Below are positions 1-10,615 of a stretch of DNA of 64,000 nt, in pieces. The stretch comes from Caballeronia terrestris (lineage in GTDB: Bacteria; Pseudomonadota; Gammaproteobacteria; Burkholderiales; Burkholderiaceae), in NCBI RefSeq assembly GCF_001544515.1, contig NZ_FCOL02000001.1, positions 248,001-312,000 of the forward strand, in the 5' to 3' direction. Numbering within the stretch: position 1 is the first letter of the stretch; each line of letters opens with the position of its first letter. A program made the position numbers and the translations under genes. Below the pieces are notes generated by a model. The model was not told where the DNA came from. It did no database searches and worked only from the letters and a program-made list of their open reading frames with translations.

Positions 1-249
1 CTTCACCGCGCTTTCCAGTTCCGCGCCGAGCGCGAAGATTTCATCAGCATAGTCGAGCACGAGCCGGCCCGCGTCCGTTACTTCGAGATTGCGCCCGCTC
101 TTGCGGAACAGCTTTTTGTCGAGCGCGTCTTCCAGCAGCTTGATCTGCCCGCTCAGCGTCTGCGGCGTGATGTGCAGTTGCGATCCGGCGCGGGCCAGAC
201 TCCCCGCGCGCGCCGACACCCAGAAGTAGTACAGATGCTTGAAGTTCAA
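1..249 (-). CDS. nhaR: LysR-family regulator, NhaR-like, N-terminal part only (cut by window edge)
   Basis: Only the first 83 codons are inside the window; the rest lies to the left. The peptide begins LNFKHLYYFW and continues with a LysR winged-helix DNA-binding domain (ITPQTLSGQIKLLE as recognition helix, then LDKKLFRKSGR). This opening is characteristic of NhaR-type activators, which in enterobacteria respond to sodium and pH. A TTG start at 249 is preferred because GGAGG lies 6 nt upstream and the family opens at this point; no in-frame ATG exists nearby. The target genes in this organism cannot be told from the fragment. Confidence 0.8.
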   Translation of the reverse strand, partial: MNFKHLYYFWVSARAGSLARAGSQLHITPQTLSGQIKLLEDALDKKLFRKSGRNLEVTDAGRLVLDYADEIFALGAELESAVK

Positions 250-379
250 GACGGCCTCCGTGCGTGTAAACCATCCTTCGGTTTTCCCGAATGAAATAGA
301 TCGTAAATACGAGTTTTATATCACACGCATCTTCGATACATTGGTGACTGTCGTAAGCAAATTGAAGGAAATGACCGAG

Positions 380-703
380 ATGAAATGTCCTGTCTGCAAG
401 ACCCCGGATCTTCTAATGAGCGAGCGGGAAGGCATCGAAATCGACTACTGCGGGACGTGCCGCGGAATCTGGCTCGATCGCGGGGAACTCGACAAGCTGC
501 TCGCGCGCATCGAGGAAAACGCCGTTGCACAGAGCCAGAAGCAAGTGCCACGCGAACGCTTCGAACACACGCAATACGGCGAGCGCGAGCGCCGCGCCGA
601 CTGGGGCACGCGCGATGACGACTACAAGAGCCATCGCGACCAGCGGCATCAGCCGTACAAGAAGAAGAAATCGTTGCTCAATGAACTGTTCGACTTCGGC
701 TAA
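380..703 (+). CDS. TFIIB-type zinc-ribbon protein (zf-TFIIB family), 107 aa
   Basis: The protein opens MKCPVCKTPDLL and has a second cysteine pair in DYCGTCRGIWLDRGELDKL, giving a CxxC...CxxC zinc knuckle of the zf-TFIIB family common in proteobacteria. The C-terminal half is charged and low in complexity (RERRADWGTRDDDY, KKKK), ending LLNELFDFG. The start at 380 is chosen because AAGGA lies about 10 nt upstream; 371 is an alternative, and a longer frame back to 239 would add an unrelated N-terminus. Role unknown; likely cytoplasmic and metal-binding. It is followed closely by a CBS-domain gene. Confidence 0.75.
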   Translation: MKCPVCKTPDLLMSEREGIEIDYCGTCRGIWLDRGELDKLLARIEENAVAQSQKQVPRERFEHTQYGERERRADWGTRDDDYKSHRDQRHQPYKKKKSLLNELFDFG

Positions 704-757
704 GGGTAAACAGCGAAGCGAAATTTTGAAGTTGATCTTTAATACGGAGCTCAGAAG

Positions 758-1264
758 ATGGCAACTGTCAGGCAACTGTTGAATGCGAAGACCGATGTAT
801 CGGTCCATACGATCGACGTGGCGGCGAGCGTCTACGAGGCGATCGAAGTGATGTCGCGGCATGGTATCGGCGCGCTGGTGGTAACCGAGGGTGCGGCGGT
901 TCGCGGCATCGTGACGGAGCGCGACTATGCGAGGAAAGTGGTGCTGCTGGAAAGGTCGTCGAGGAACACGGCAGTGGCCGACATCATGTCGCGCGCGCTG
1001 CGTTATGTGCGCCCCGGACAGAGCACCGATGAATGCATGGCGCTGATGAACGCTCATCGCATCCGGCATCTGCCGGTGATCGACGGCGGGCAACTGGCTG
1101 GGATGGTATCGATCGGGGATCTGGTGAAGAACCTCATCGACGAACAGCAATTCGCGATCGATCAGTTGCAGACGTACGTGCGAGGTGAAAGCCACGATGC
1201 GGGAGTGTCGACGCTAACGAGGCGCGCATCGTTGCCGCATGCGTTCGCGACCAGCCTTTCGTAA
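758..1264 (+). CDS. Tandem CBS-domain protein, 168 aa
   Basis: Two CBS motifs fill residues about 8-65 and 73-128. The first ends GIVTERDYARKVV and the second ends GMVSIGDLVKNLI, the typical CBS strand-helix signature that binds adenine nucleotides. The last 30 residues (from about 140) are extra and not part of a CBS fold. GGAG lies 9 nt before the ATG. Stand-alone CBS pairs of this kind are usually energy or redox sensors of unknown partner. A strong hairpin sits directly after the stop codon. Confidence 0.88.
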   Translation: MATVRQLLNAKTDVSVHTIDVAASVYEAIEVMSRHGIGALVVTEGAAVRGIVTERDYARKVVLLERSSRNTAVADIMSRALRYVRPGQSTDECMALMNAHRIRHLPVIDGGQLAGMVSIGDLVKNLIDEQQFAIDQLQTYVRGESHDAGVSTLTRRASLPHAFATSLS

Positions 1265-1272
1265 AGCCCCGC

Positions 1273-1296
1273 GGCGGAGGCTCTCACGCCTCCGCC
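1273..1296 (+). terminator. Hairpin after the CBS gene, probable terminator
   Basis: A perfect 9-bp stem GGCGGAGGC / GCCTCCGCC with a 6-nt loop begins 8 nt after the CBS stop codon. A second, weaker hairpin (CAGGCG / CGCCTG, 1313-1331) follows. Neither has a T-run, so this is a GC-stem terminator without the classic tail, or a mRNA 3'-end stabiliser. Confidence 0.5.
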
Positions 1297-1484
1297 ACCG
1301 CCTTGAAGCGCACAGGCGTAAAACGCGCCTGCGATGCGTCCCCTTCAGTGCAAACCCTCTCCGACTCCTATAATCGGTAAAGACGCCCCTCGCGTCCGTG
1401 CCTGTACCTGAGAGCCGCGAGCGTGTCGACGCTGGCACGTCCCATGCTGTCGACCCCCTTGCGACTCAACCAAGGAGAGCAAAC

Positions 1485-1757
1485 ATGACCATTGCATTCA
1501 GCGGCCGACGTCACGTCGTAGCCGCTTCGCGCGTCGCGTTCGAGGCCAATGTCGAAGGTCGCGAGGTTTGGTGCAGCGTGTCGCTCGATGCGCTCAACGA
1601 TCACTTCGGCAACGAAGGCACGTCCTCTCACGCGCTCCTGAGCACATTCGAAGGCAGCCGCATGCGCATCGAGGAAGCGGCCAAGCGCGTGCTGGAACAC
1701 AACGGCGGACAGTCCGTCGAACTGGAAAGCAGCGACTTCAAGGGACCGTCCGTGTGA
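1485..1757 (+). CDS. DUF1488 family protein, 90 aa
   Basis: A short protein opening MTIAFSGRRHVV with WCSVSLDALNDHF in the middle and a C-terminal amphipathic stretch (IEEAAKRVLEHNG), matching the DUF1488 family seen throughout Burkholderiales and gamma-proteobacteria. AAGGAGAG lies 6 nt before the ATG at 1485, which decides this start over the longer frame from 1398. Function unknown; cytoplasmic, no signal peptide. A GGCGGC / GCCGCC hairpin (1804-1821) lies about 45 nt after its stop. Confidence 0.72.
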   Translation: MTIAFSGRRHVVAASRVAFEANVEGREVWCSVSLDALNDHFGNEGTSSHALLSTFEGSRMRIEEAAKRVLEHNGGQSVELESSDFKGPSV

Positions 1758-2109
1758 CGATCCTCCGGCTTCGGTCGGAACTCCCGTAATTTCTCCCTCT
1801 TGAGGCGGCCAACGTGCCGCCCGTCCCCTCTCGTGCGTCGAACTGAACCCGACTGAGGCGCTTGTTCGCTCAATGGTCTCCCTTGCTGGTTTCGTAGACT
1901 GGGTTTGTGTCGAAATCCGGCACGCACGAGGAGAACGTCGATGATGCTGCGGAATTGGATCGTAGTGCTGGAGTGCGCGTATATGGAGTACACGACTTGG
2001 GGCGAGCGTCACGTTTTTCGGCGCACCGTGGGGTATGACCGCGTAGTCTGGTGCTGATGCGGGGTATGCGTCTTGCTGCTGGATTGGTCTTTTCAGCAGG
2101 GAGCACACC
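1758..2109. other. 352-nt region without a confident gene
   Basis: It holds a GGCGGC-N6-GCCGCC hairpin at 1804-1821, probably ending transcription of the DUF1488 gene, and one possible 38-codon ORF with a good ribosome-binding site at 1941. The rest has no recognisable motif. It lies immediately upstream of the reductase gene and should hold its promoter, though I cannot point to clear -35/-10 boxes. Confidence 0.5.
1941..2057 (+). CDS. Possible small protein, 38 aa
   Basis: An ATG-ATG start preceded by GAGGAGA with 6-nt spacing opens a 38-codon frame ending in TGA at 2057. The peptide begins MMLRNWIVVLECAYMEY and ends YDRVVWC, rich in aromatic residues (3 Trp, 3 Tyr, 1 Phe). Nothing similar is recognised. 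The ribosome-binding site is better than expected by chance, but length gives no coding statistics. It could instead be part of the leader of the following reductase gene. Confidence 0.28.
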   Translation: MMLRNWIVVLECAYMEYTTWGERHVFRRTVGYDRVVWC

Positions 2110-2787
2110 ATGATGAAGCCTTACATCGTCGCGCACATGATGTCGTCAATCGACGGCCGCAGCCTCACCGGCGGCTGGAATCTCGACTACGCCAGCGATC
2201 TCTACGAAAGCACCGCCGCCACTTTCGAAGCCGATGGCTGGATTTGCGGCCGGGTGACGATGCAGGAAATCTCGCATGGCAAGGATTACCCGAGGGGGCT
2301 TGCGAAATCGCCGGTCCCGCGCACGGATTACTTCGTCGAACGCGACGCCTCGCAGTATGCGATCTCGATCGATCCGCAAGGACGTGTCGCGTGGAAGAGC
2401 AACACGGCGCTGAAATCGCATGTGATCGAAGTGCTCAGTGAGGACGTCCCCGACGATTTCCTCGCGTATCTGCAATCGATCGGCGTGTCGTACCTGTTTG
2501 GTGGCAAGAAGGATCTCGATCTGGCAGTTGTAGTCGATACGCTCGCGCGCGAGCTGGGCGTGAAGAAGCTGATCGTCGAAGGCGGCTCGCATGTTAGCGG
2601 CGCGTTCGTCAACGCGGGACTCGTCGATGAAGTGAGCGTGCTGATTCTGCCGCTCGTCGATTCACGCGACGAACATCCGTCGTCGTTCGAGGTTCCGATG
2701 GAGAAGTGGAAAGCGCCGGCCTATCTCAAGCTCGAATCGGTCGAGAAGGCCGGGCATGACGCGGTGTGGCTGCGTTATAAAAAATAA
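2110..2787 (+). CDS. RibD C-terminal/dihydrofolate-reductase-fold oxidoreductase, 225 aa
   Basis: The protein has the RibD-C fold: N-terminal KPYIVAHMMSSIDGRSLTGGW (the SxDG element that binds nucleotide), a central GRVTMQEI strand-helix, and KKLIVEGGSHVSGAFVNAGLVDEVSVLILP, the conserved EGG segment that holds NADPH. It therefore likely reduces a pyrimidine or pterin-like substrate with NADPH, but stand-alone family members are mostly uncharacterised. AGGGAG lies 6 nt before the first of two adjacent ATGs. A strong hairpin follows, shared with the converging icd gene. Confidence 0.8.
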   Translation: MMKPYIVAHMMSSIDGRSLTGGWNLDYASDLYESTAATFEADGWICGRVTMQEISHGKDYPRGLAKSPVPRTDYFVERDASQYAISIDPQGRVAWKSNTALKSHVIEVLSEDVPDDFLAYLQSIGVSYLFGGKKDLDLAVVVDTLARELGVKKLIVEGGSHVSGAFVNAGLVDEVSVLILPLVDSRDEHPSSFEVPMEKWKAPAYLKLESVEKAGHDAVWLRYKK

Positions 2788-2815
2788 CGGACGCGCTGCG
2801 TTGCACAGCGCGTCC
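2783..2815 (-). terminator. Rho-independent terminator of icd
   Basis: A perfect 10-bp stem GGACGCGCTG / CAGCGCGTCC with a 7-nt loop lies between the converging reductase and icd genes. Read on the minus strand it is followed closely by a run of six T, so it is a good terminator for icd. On the plus strand it lacks a T-run but may still slow read-through. Confidence 0.75.
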
Positions 2816-2831
2816 CTAGCTCAAGAAAAGC

Positions 2832-5069
<2,238 letters not shown>

Positions 5070-5256
5070 CGCAGGTCTCAGGGTTGAAGGCGGGATGGGG
5101 CCGCGGGCGGCGGCAGGACCGAAGTCCGGCGCTAAACCCTGAATTTTGCCTGAATTTAGGGATGGGCGGCGGGGAGGTGGTGCGAGGCCGGCTGTTCAGT
5201 CTCCGCGTCGCGGTGTCAATGTAATAAATACATGCTGTTGCAGGTGGCAGTCTGTA

Positions 5257-5889
5257 TCACTGATGGGAAGCCAACAACCGAATCCCAGCCACCCCGAACA
5301 CTATCGCCAGACACCCATCCAGCCATCTGCGAACCGCGACATACCCCCGCCGCGCCGCCGCAGTCGAAAACAGCGCTGCGTAGCCCCCGAACACCGTCAC
5401 GCCGATACACAAGCACCCGCCGACGACAGCCGCCATATGCGAATGGCTCGCCTGAGCCGGCGACGCCAGCGCGACAACCGATATCCACACGAGGATGGCC
5501 TTCGGATTCGTCAGATGCAAAAGGGCGCCGCGCGTGTAGAGCCGTCGCAGGGACTGTTCGCTCGCGGGTGACGTGCTGGCGACAGGCCTCGCCGTCAGCG
5601 CCGACTTTCCCGACTTGAACGCGAGCCACAACAAATAGACGCCCCCGAAAACCTTCACTCCGACGAGAAACCCCGACCACGCGAGGAGCGTCGCCGACAA
5701 TCCAAGCGTCGCGAGCGTCGCCCAGAAAAACGATCCCGAGACGACGCCAGCGGCGAACGTCAGCGCCGCCTTGCGGCCGGAGGTCGCCGCGATCGACATG
5801 ATCGCAAGGTTGCTCGGCCCCGGACTGGCCGTTCCGACGAAGTAAGCCGACCACGCGAACAGAAGGTTCGCGGTGAAGAACGCGGTCAT
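5257..5889 (-). CDS. LysE/RhtB-family amino-acid exporter, 210 aa
   Basis: A six-helix inner-membrane exporter. MTAFFTANLLFAWSAYFVGTASPGPSNLAIM carries the family's PGP-x-N signature in the first helix pair. Glycine-rich hydrophobic helices follow (FAAGVVSGSFFW, GFLVGVKVFGGVYLLWLAF), and the LTNPKAILVW motif is typical of RhtB proteins. The start at 5889 gives the usual family length of about 205-210; the open frame to 6009 adds a basic tail not seen in the family. Substrate cannot be told from sequence; usually a neutral or basic amino acid. Confidence 0.88.
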   Translation of the reverse strand: MTAFFTANLLFAWSAYFVGTASPGPSNLAIMSIAATSGRKAALTFAAGVVSGSFFWATLATLGLSATLLAWSGFLVGVKVFGGVYLLWLAFKSGKSALTARPVASTSPASEQSLRRLYTRGALLHLTNPKAILVWISVVALASPAQASHSHMAAVVGGCLCIGVTVFGGYAALFSTAAARRGYVAVRRWLDGCLAIVFGVAGIRLLASHQ

Positions 5890-6012
5890 GGAAGTGTCCA
5901 ATCGTTTCGATGACGAGCCTTGAAACGCGGCTCGAGTGCGCAGTGAACGATTGTCGAAGAAACGCTTCGGCCGAACCATGTACGGTTTGCGCGCGCGACG
6001 ACGGGCCACTAG

Positions 6013-6234
6013 CTAACGCACGCACTCGTCCGGCCGCGATTTGGAACCGCGACGCTCCGCCGGCACCTTGCAATTGTCGACGCGCTGGTCGTCGCTTGCC
6101 TTGTCGCCCAGGCGCTCCTTGAGCGTCTTCGGCGCTTGCGATTCGGCATCCGATGCGGCGCTTTCCTGCTGTGTCGCCACCGCCATCGATGATCCCGTCA
6201 TGGCGACCAACACAGCGCAGAGCACTACACGCAT
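6013..6234 (-). CDS. Small exported protein of unknown function, 73 aa
   Basis: A signal peptide (MRVVLCAVLVAMTGSSMAVA) is followed by a short, charged mature part with LKERLGDKASDDQRVDNCKVP and two cysteines (55 and 71) that could form a disulfide in the periplasm. Similar small proteins with a KASDxQRVDNC block are familiar from Burkholderiaceae genomes but have no assigned function. The ATG at 6234 is chosen because the signal peptide begins there. Confidence 0.68.
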   Translation of the reverse strand: MRVVLCAVLVAMTGSSMAVATQQESAASDAESQAPKTLKERLGDKASDDQRVDNCKVPAERRGSKSRPDECVR

Positions 6235-6430
6235 GGCTATCAACCCTATGGCGAAGGCAAAGAAACAGCTTACCGCTCCACACCGCCTCGAACACTCCGT
6301 TTCTTGCTGCCTGATCAATATGTATTTCCCCGCAAGAATCGGGGCGTCGGCAGCGCATCGCGTCGATATCTTCGAGGCTGAGAGAAGCAACCGGCTTCTC
6401 TTTCCGACACAGCCATTCGAGGAAATCACC

Positions 6431-6880
6431 ATGTCCAAGGAAGACGACAACAAGGCAATCGTAGGCCGCTGGTTCACTGATTTTTGGGGCAAGACTTGCA
6501 ATCTCGACATCGTCGACAAGCTCGCCGCGTCCGACATGCTCCTGCAATACTCGCTGCACGAACCGCGCCGCGGCCGCGACGACATCAAGGCGTTCATGCG
6601 CGGTTTTCGCGAAGCCTTTCCCGATCTTGAATTCTGGGGCGCGGCCGAACTCATCGCGGAAGGAGACTACGTCGTCGGCCGGTGGGAAGGCGGCGGCACG
6701 CATACGGGCCCTGCTTTCGGCGACTTCAAAGTCGGATCGCTGCCAGCGGCGACAGGGCGCAAGATGCACTTCACCGGAACGACGGTGCTGCGGCTGAAGG
6801 ACGGCAGGATCGTCGAGGAGATCGGTCTCGACGACGGCGTTACCGCGCTGCAGCAGCTTGAGCTGATTCGCGTGGGATGA
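6431..6880 (+). CDS. SnoaL-like / NTF2-fold protein, 149 aa
   Basis: The sequence has the cone-shaped NTF2 fold pattern: an N-terminal helix (DNKAIVGRWFTDFWG), YSLHEPRRGRDDIKAFMRGFREAFPDLEFW, and the strand series YVVGRWEGGGTHTGPAFG ... GRKMHFTGTTVLRLKDGRIVEEIGLDD, typical of SnoaL-like ester cyclases. The ATG at 6431 gives the normal family length. It may act on a small organic molecule or only bind one; bacterial stand-alone members are mostly uncharacterised. A terminator follows 10 nt after the stop. Confidence 0.8.
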   Translation: MSKEDDNKAIVGRWFTDFWGKTCNLDIVDKLAASDMLLQYSLHEPRRGRDDIKAFMRGFREAFPDLEFWGAAELIAEGDYVVGRWEGGGTHTGPAFGDFKVGSLPAATGRKMHFTGTTVLRLKDGRIVEEIGLDDGVTALQQLELIRVG

Positions 6881-6890
6881 TTGTCACGAC

Positions 6891-6912
6891 GGCCGGGCAA
6901 CCCCCGGCCTTT
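6891..6912 (+). terminator. Terminator after the SnoaL-like gene
   Basis: A perfect 7-bp stem GGCCGGG / CCCGGCC with a 5-nt loop begins 11 nt after the stop codon and is followed by TTT, consistent with a short intrinsic terminator. Confidence 0.6.
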
Positions 6913-7019
6913 CGTCCGGCCAAAACTTGCAACTTGCAAGCACGTTCCTTATCGTCGTGTTGAAATACACTTGATCGCCACGGCCGTTCTGAGCCGAACC
7001 CCACGACAAGGCCCCACCC

Positions 7020-7709
7020 ATGTCCGACACCCAACCGCGCAGCGAAAACCACGACCTGCTCTACCTCCTCCAAGGCGCCGACGAATTCAGCCGCGACGTC
7101 TTCCCCGACAGCGCCGAACTCTTCAAAAGCCTCGCCGAGCACCAGTCGCCGCATACGCTGTTCATCGCCTGCGCCGATTCGCGCGTGTCGCCGGAGCTGA
7201 TCACGCAGACGCGCCCCGGCGAGCTCTTCGTGTGCCGTAACATCGGCAATATCGTGCCGGGTTACGGCGAGATGCTCGGCGGTGTGTCGGCGGTCGTCGA
7301 GTATGCGGTGCTCATGCTGAACGTGAAGCAGATCGTCATTTGCGGCCACTCGGACTGCGGCGCGATGAAGGGCCTGGCGTTAGGCGCGACGCTCGCGGAC
7401 GACATGCCGACCGTCCACGCGTGGCTGCGAAACGCGGAAGCCGCGCGCAGCGTCGTGACGGCGAGAAAGCTCGTGCCCGAGCGCGTCGTGCAGGCAATGG
7501 TCGAGGAAAACATCCGTCTGCAATTGAATCATCTGCGCACGCATCCCGCCGTGGCCGGGCGGCTCGCGCTCGGCACGCTGCAGATTCAGGGCTGGGTGTA
7601 CGACATCGGGCACGGCAGTGTCTCGGTCTTCGATGAAGCCGACGGCGCCTTTCTCACCACTACCGAAGCCCGCACGCGACTCGCGCAAAAGCCGTCGAGC
7701 GGCGCCTAA
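7020..7709 (+). CDS. can: Beta-class carbonic anhydrase, 229 aa
   Basis: Interconverts CO2 and bicarbonate in the cytoplasm. The zinc site is complete: Cys51-Ala-Asp53-Ser-Arg55 and His110-x-x-Cys113 (ICGHSDCGAMKG). Between them lies CRNIGNIVPGY, a hallmark of the beta class, and a C-terminal GWVYDIGHGSVSVFD block closes the fold. Length is normal. Its stop codon overlaps the stop codon of the convergent acetyltransferase by 4 nt. Confidence 0.95.
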   Translation: MSDTQPRSENHDLLYLLQGADEFSRDVFPDSAELFKSLAEHQSPHTLFIACADSRVSPELITQTRPGELFVCRNIGNIVPGYGEMLGGVSAVVEYAVLMLNVKQIVICGHSDCGAMKGLALGATLADDMPTVHAWLRNAEAARSVVTARKLVPERVVQAMVEENIRLQLNHLRTHPAVAGRLALGTLQIQGWVYDIGHGSVSVFDEADGAFLTTTEARTRLAQKPSSGA

Positions 7710-8305
7710 CGTGCCATTTTCGCGAGCAGCATCGCCTTCACGTCAGGCCATTCCGAATCGATGATGGAAAAGCGCACGGAGTTGCGCACGCGGCCATCGG
7801 GCATGATGCGTTCGTGGCGCACGATGCCTTCCTGCTTCGCGCCGATGCGCAGGATCGCGGTGCGCGACTTCTCGTTGAGTTCATCGGTCGTGAATTGCAC
7901 GCGAACCGAGCGCATCACCTCGAACGCATGCGCGAGCAGCAAAAACTTCGCCTCGGTATTGACCCCCGAGCGCTGCATTGACTCGCCGAGCCACGTATGC
8001 CCGATCTCGAGCTTCCGGTTGACGCGATCGATCTTCCAGAAGCGCGTACTGCCGACAGCGCGTCCCGAATCCCGCATCACGATGACGAACGGCATCACCG
8101 TCCCGGCGTCGCGGCCTTCGAGTGCTTTGGCGATGTATTGCTCGATCGTGTCGGGTCCGGGCACGACCGTCAGCTTCATGTTCCATAGCTCGCCGTCCGC
8201 GGCCGCGCGCAGCAGGTCGGGCGCGTGTTCGCGTTGAAGCGGACGGAGTTCGACGGTCTTGCCGATGAGAACCGGCTGCAGGGGAGAAGCGGCGTTGTCG
8301 TTCAT
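7706..8305 (-). CDS. GNAT-family N-acetyltransferase, RimJ/RimL type, 199 aa
   Basis: An acetyl-CoA-dependent acetyltransferase. It opens LQPVLIGKTVELRPLQREHAPDLLRAA, has VGSTRFWKIDRVNRKLEIGHTWLGESMQRSGVNTEAK (the acetyl-CoA-binding strand and loop) and VRVQFTTDELNEKSRTAILRIGAKQEGIVRHER near the C-terminus, the usual order in RimJ/RimL-like enzymes. Substrate not predictable: ribosomal-protein N-terminus, amino acid or small molecule. Convergent with and overlapping the carbonic anhydrase stop. Confidence 0.85.
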   Translation of the reverse strand: MNDNAASPLQPVLIGKTVELRPLQREHAPDLLRAAADGELWNMKLTVVPGPDTIEQYIAKALEGRDAGTVMPFVIVMRDSGRAVGSTRFWKIDRVNRKLEIGHTWLGESMQRSGVNTEAKFLLLAHAFEVMRSVRVQFTTDELNEKSRTAILRIGAKQEGIVRHERIMPDGRVRNSVRFSIIDSEWPDVKAMLLAKMAR

Positions 8306-8428
8306 GACGGCATTTACAAGAGGAGGCTCGACATCTTAGAACAGGAACGGCGGCGAGCGGGTTAAGATAATTCACGCGCGGCACCACTAGAACGGACACG
8401 CCGCTTCCGACCATCCGATGAGGCTCTC

Positions 8429-9814
8429 ATGAAGCATCGTCGCCCGCATTGGCCGCATCTTCCGAACGATCACGCGAAGATCGCCTGGCGCGATCTGGCG
8501 ATCACGTTCGCGCCGGTCGCGGTGCTTTTCGTGATCGCGATGGTGCTCGTCATCTGGCTCGTCGATCCCGCGCCGCCCCGCAGCATCACGATCAGCGCGG
8601 GCCCGCGCGACAGTTCGTTCTTCGTCATCGCCGAGCAGTACCGCACGATCCTCGCGCGCAACGGCATCAGGCTCGACGTGCTCGAATCCGATGGCTCGGT
8701 GCAGAACCTGCAACGTCTCCTCGACCCGAAGCAGCACGTCGACCTCGCGCTCGTGCAGGGCGGCTCGTCGGACGGCATCGCCACGTCGTCGCTGATCTCG
8801 CTTGGCAGCGTGTTCTACGTGCCGGTCGTCGTGTTCTATCGCGGCAAGGGCGTGACGCGACTGTCACAACTCGAGGGCAAGCGCATCGCGATCGGCCGCG
8901 AAGGCAGCGGCACGCGCCTGCTCTCGCTCAAGCTGCTCGCGGCCAACGGCATCGTCCCCGGCGACGCCACCACGCTCCTGCCCTCCGACGGCCTGCAAGC
9001 CGCGACGCAGCTCGTCGCGGGCGAAGCGGATGCTGCGATCCTCAACGGCGACTCCGCGACCCGTGCGCTGATGCTGCGGCTCCTGAAAGTGCCCGGCGTT
9101 TCGGTAATGGACTTCACCGAAGCGCAGGCCTACACGCGCCTTTTCCCCTATCTCGACGAGATCGACCTGCCGCCCGGCGTGCTCGATCTCGGCCGCAAGG
9201 TTCCGCCCGACACGATCCACCTGATCAGCCCGACGGTCGAGATCGTCGCGCGGCCGAGCCTGCATCCCGCGATCTCGGACCTCATCATCGAGGCCGCGCA
9301 GGAGACGCACGGCAAGCCGGGCATCATGCAGAGCGCCGGCCAGTTCCCGAGCCAGGCCGCGCACGAATTCCCGATCAGCGACGACGCCAAGCGCTATTAC
9401 CGTTCGGGCAAGAGCCTCTTGTTCCGCACGCTGCCATTCTGGGTCGCGAGTATCGTCGACAGGCTGCTGTTTCTGCTCGTGCCCATCGCCGTGCTGCTTC
9501 TGCCCGCGGTGCAGGTGATCCCCGCGCTGTATCGATGGCGCGTGCGCTCGCGGATCTATCGCTACTACGGGTCGCTGATCGCGATCGAACGCGGCGCGCT
9601 CGATCATTCCACCGACGAGGAGCACCGCACGCTGATCGCAGAACTCGATCACATCGAAGAGTCGCTCGATACGCTGCGCATGCCGCTCGCCTACGCCGAC
9701 GCGTTCTACGTGCTGCGCGAACACGTGGGCGTCGTGCGCGAGCGGCTGTCGCGCTCGGCGCGGGCGGCCGGGCGGAGCGACTCGCCTGCCACGACCTCCG
9801 CAACCGGAGTATGA
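8429..9814 (+). CDS. TAXI-family (TRAP-associated) solute-binding protein with membrane anchors, 461 aa
   Basis: An N-terminal membrane segment (ITFAPVAVLFVIAMVLVIWL, about 26-45) precedes a periplasmic TAXI-type binding domain: ITISAGPRDSSFFVIAEQYRTIL, LALVQGGSSDG, LEGKRIAIGREGSGTRLLSLKLL and EADAAILNGDS are the expected ligand-binding blocks. A second hydrophobic segment near residues 345-370 returns the chain to the cytoplasm, where about 90 charged residues remain. Ordinary TAXI proteins work with a TRAP permease; none is adjacent, so this may be a sensor or scaffold. The next gene begins directly after its stop codon. Confidence 0.82.
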   Translation: MKHRRPHWPHLPNDHAKIAWRDLAITFAPVAVLFVIAMVLVIWLVDPAPPRSITISAGPRDSSFFVIAEQYRTILARNGIRLDVLESDGSVQNLQRLLDPKQHVDLALVQGGSSDGIATSSLISLGSVFYVPVVVFYRGKGVTRLSQLEGKRIAIGREGSGTRLLSLKLLAANGIVPGDATTLLPSDGLQAATQLVAGEADAAILNGDSATRALMLRLLKVPGVSVMDFTEAQAYTRLFPYLDEIDLPPGVLDLGRKVPPDTIHLISPTVEIVARPSLHPAISDLIIEAAQETHGKPGIMQSAGQFPSQAAHEFPISDDAKRYYRSGKSLLFRTLPFWVASIVDRLLFLLVPIAVLLLPAVQVIPALYRWRVRSRIYRYYGSLIAIERGALDHSTDEEHRTLIAELDHIEESLDTLRMPLAYADAFYVLREHVGVVRERLSRSARAAGRSDSPATTSATGV

Positions 9815-10615
9815 ATGACACCTGAAACCGTACTCGCCCATCACGACGCGGCCGCACTCTGGCCCGCCGCGGACCGTCAGGGCCGCAGCACAACGGACGT
9901 CGCATCGGCCTATCAGGACGCGCTGGCCGTGCGCGCGCTGCGCGAAACGCGTGGAGAACGCGCGGTCGGCTATAAGATCGGCTTCACGAATCGCACGATC
10001 TGGGAGCGATACGGCGTGTTCGCGCCGATCTGGGGCCCGGTCTGGGACTCGACACTCACGCAGTGCGACGGCAGCGGCGTCGTTGATCTCGCGGGCACCT
10101 CGCAGCCGCGCCTCGAACCCGAGATCGTGTTCGGCATTGCCGCGACGCCGCCCGCGGAGCCGTCGCTCGAAGACGTGTTCGCGTGCATCGACTGGCTCGC
10201 GCCCGGTTTCGAGGTCGTGCAGACGCATTGCGCGCACTGGAAGTTCACGGCGGCCGAGACCGTCGTCGATGGCGCGCTGCATGCGCGGCTGCTCGTCGGG
10301 CCGCGCACGCCGGTGCGGAGAATCGCGGCGAGCGGCAGCGCGCTCGATGCCGCGCTCGCCGCCGCGCATGTGCGCCTCTATCACGGCGACGCGCTGATCG
10401 ACGAAGGCGTCGGCGCGAACGTGCTCGACGGCCCGCTGCACGCGCTGCTGCATTTCGTGCGCGAGATGCAGCGCTGTCCGGGAGCGCCGGCTCTCAAGGC
10501 CGGCGACGTCGTGACGACCGGCACGTGGACCGACGCCTGGCCGATCGAGCCGGGTCAGACATGGCGCTCGGAACGCGACGCGCCGTTCGCGCCGCTGACG
10601 ATTACGCTGCGCTGA
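9815..10615 (+). CDS. 2-keto-4-pentenoate hydratase / fumarylacetoacetase-fold enzyme, 266 aa
   Basis: The chain follows the MhpD-like hydratase pattern: an N-terminal helical part, GERAVGYKIGFTNRTIWERYGV, then the metal-binding EPEIVFGIA strand and the FEVVQTHCAHWKFTAAETVVDG block, ending in ALKAGDVVTTGTWTDAWPI, the conserved oxyanion-loop region. It likely hydrates or cleaves a 2-keto acid from ring-cleavage catabolism, but the substrate is unknown. The ATG follows the TAXI stop codon without a gap, so the two are co-translated. The 3' end overlaps the convergent LysR gene by 14 nt. Confidence 0.8.
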   Translation: MTPETVLAHHDAAALWPAADRQGRSTTDVASAYQDALAVRALRETRGERAVGYKIGFTNRTIWERYGVFAPIWGPVWDSTLTQCDGSGVVDLAGTSQPRLEPEIVFGIAATPPAEPSLEDVFACIDWLAPGFEVVQTHCAHWKFTAAETVVDGALHARLLVGPRTPVRRIAASGSALDAALAAAHVRLYHGDALIDEGVGANVLDGPLHALLHFVREMQRCPGAPALKAGDVVTTGTWTDAWPIEPGQTWRSERDAPFAPLTITLR

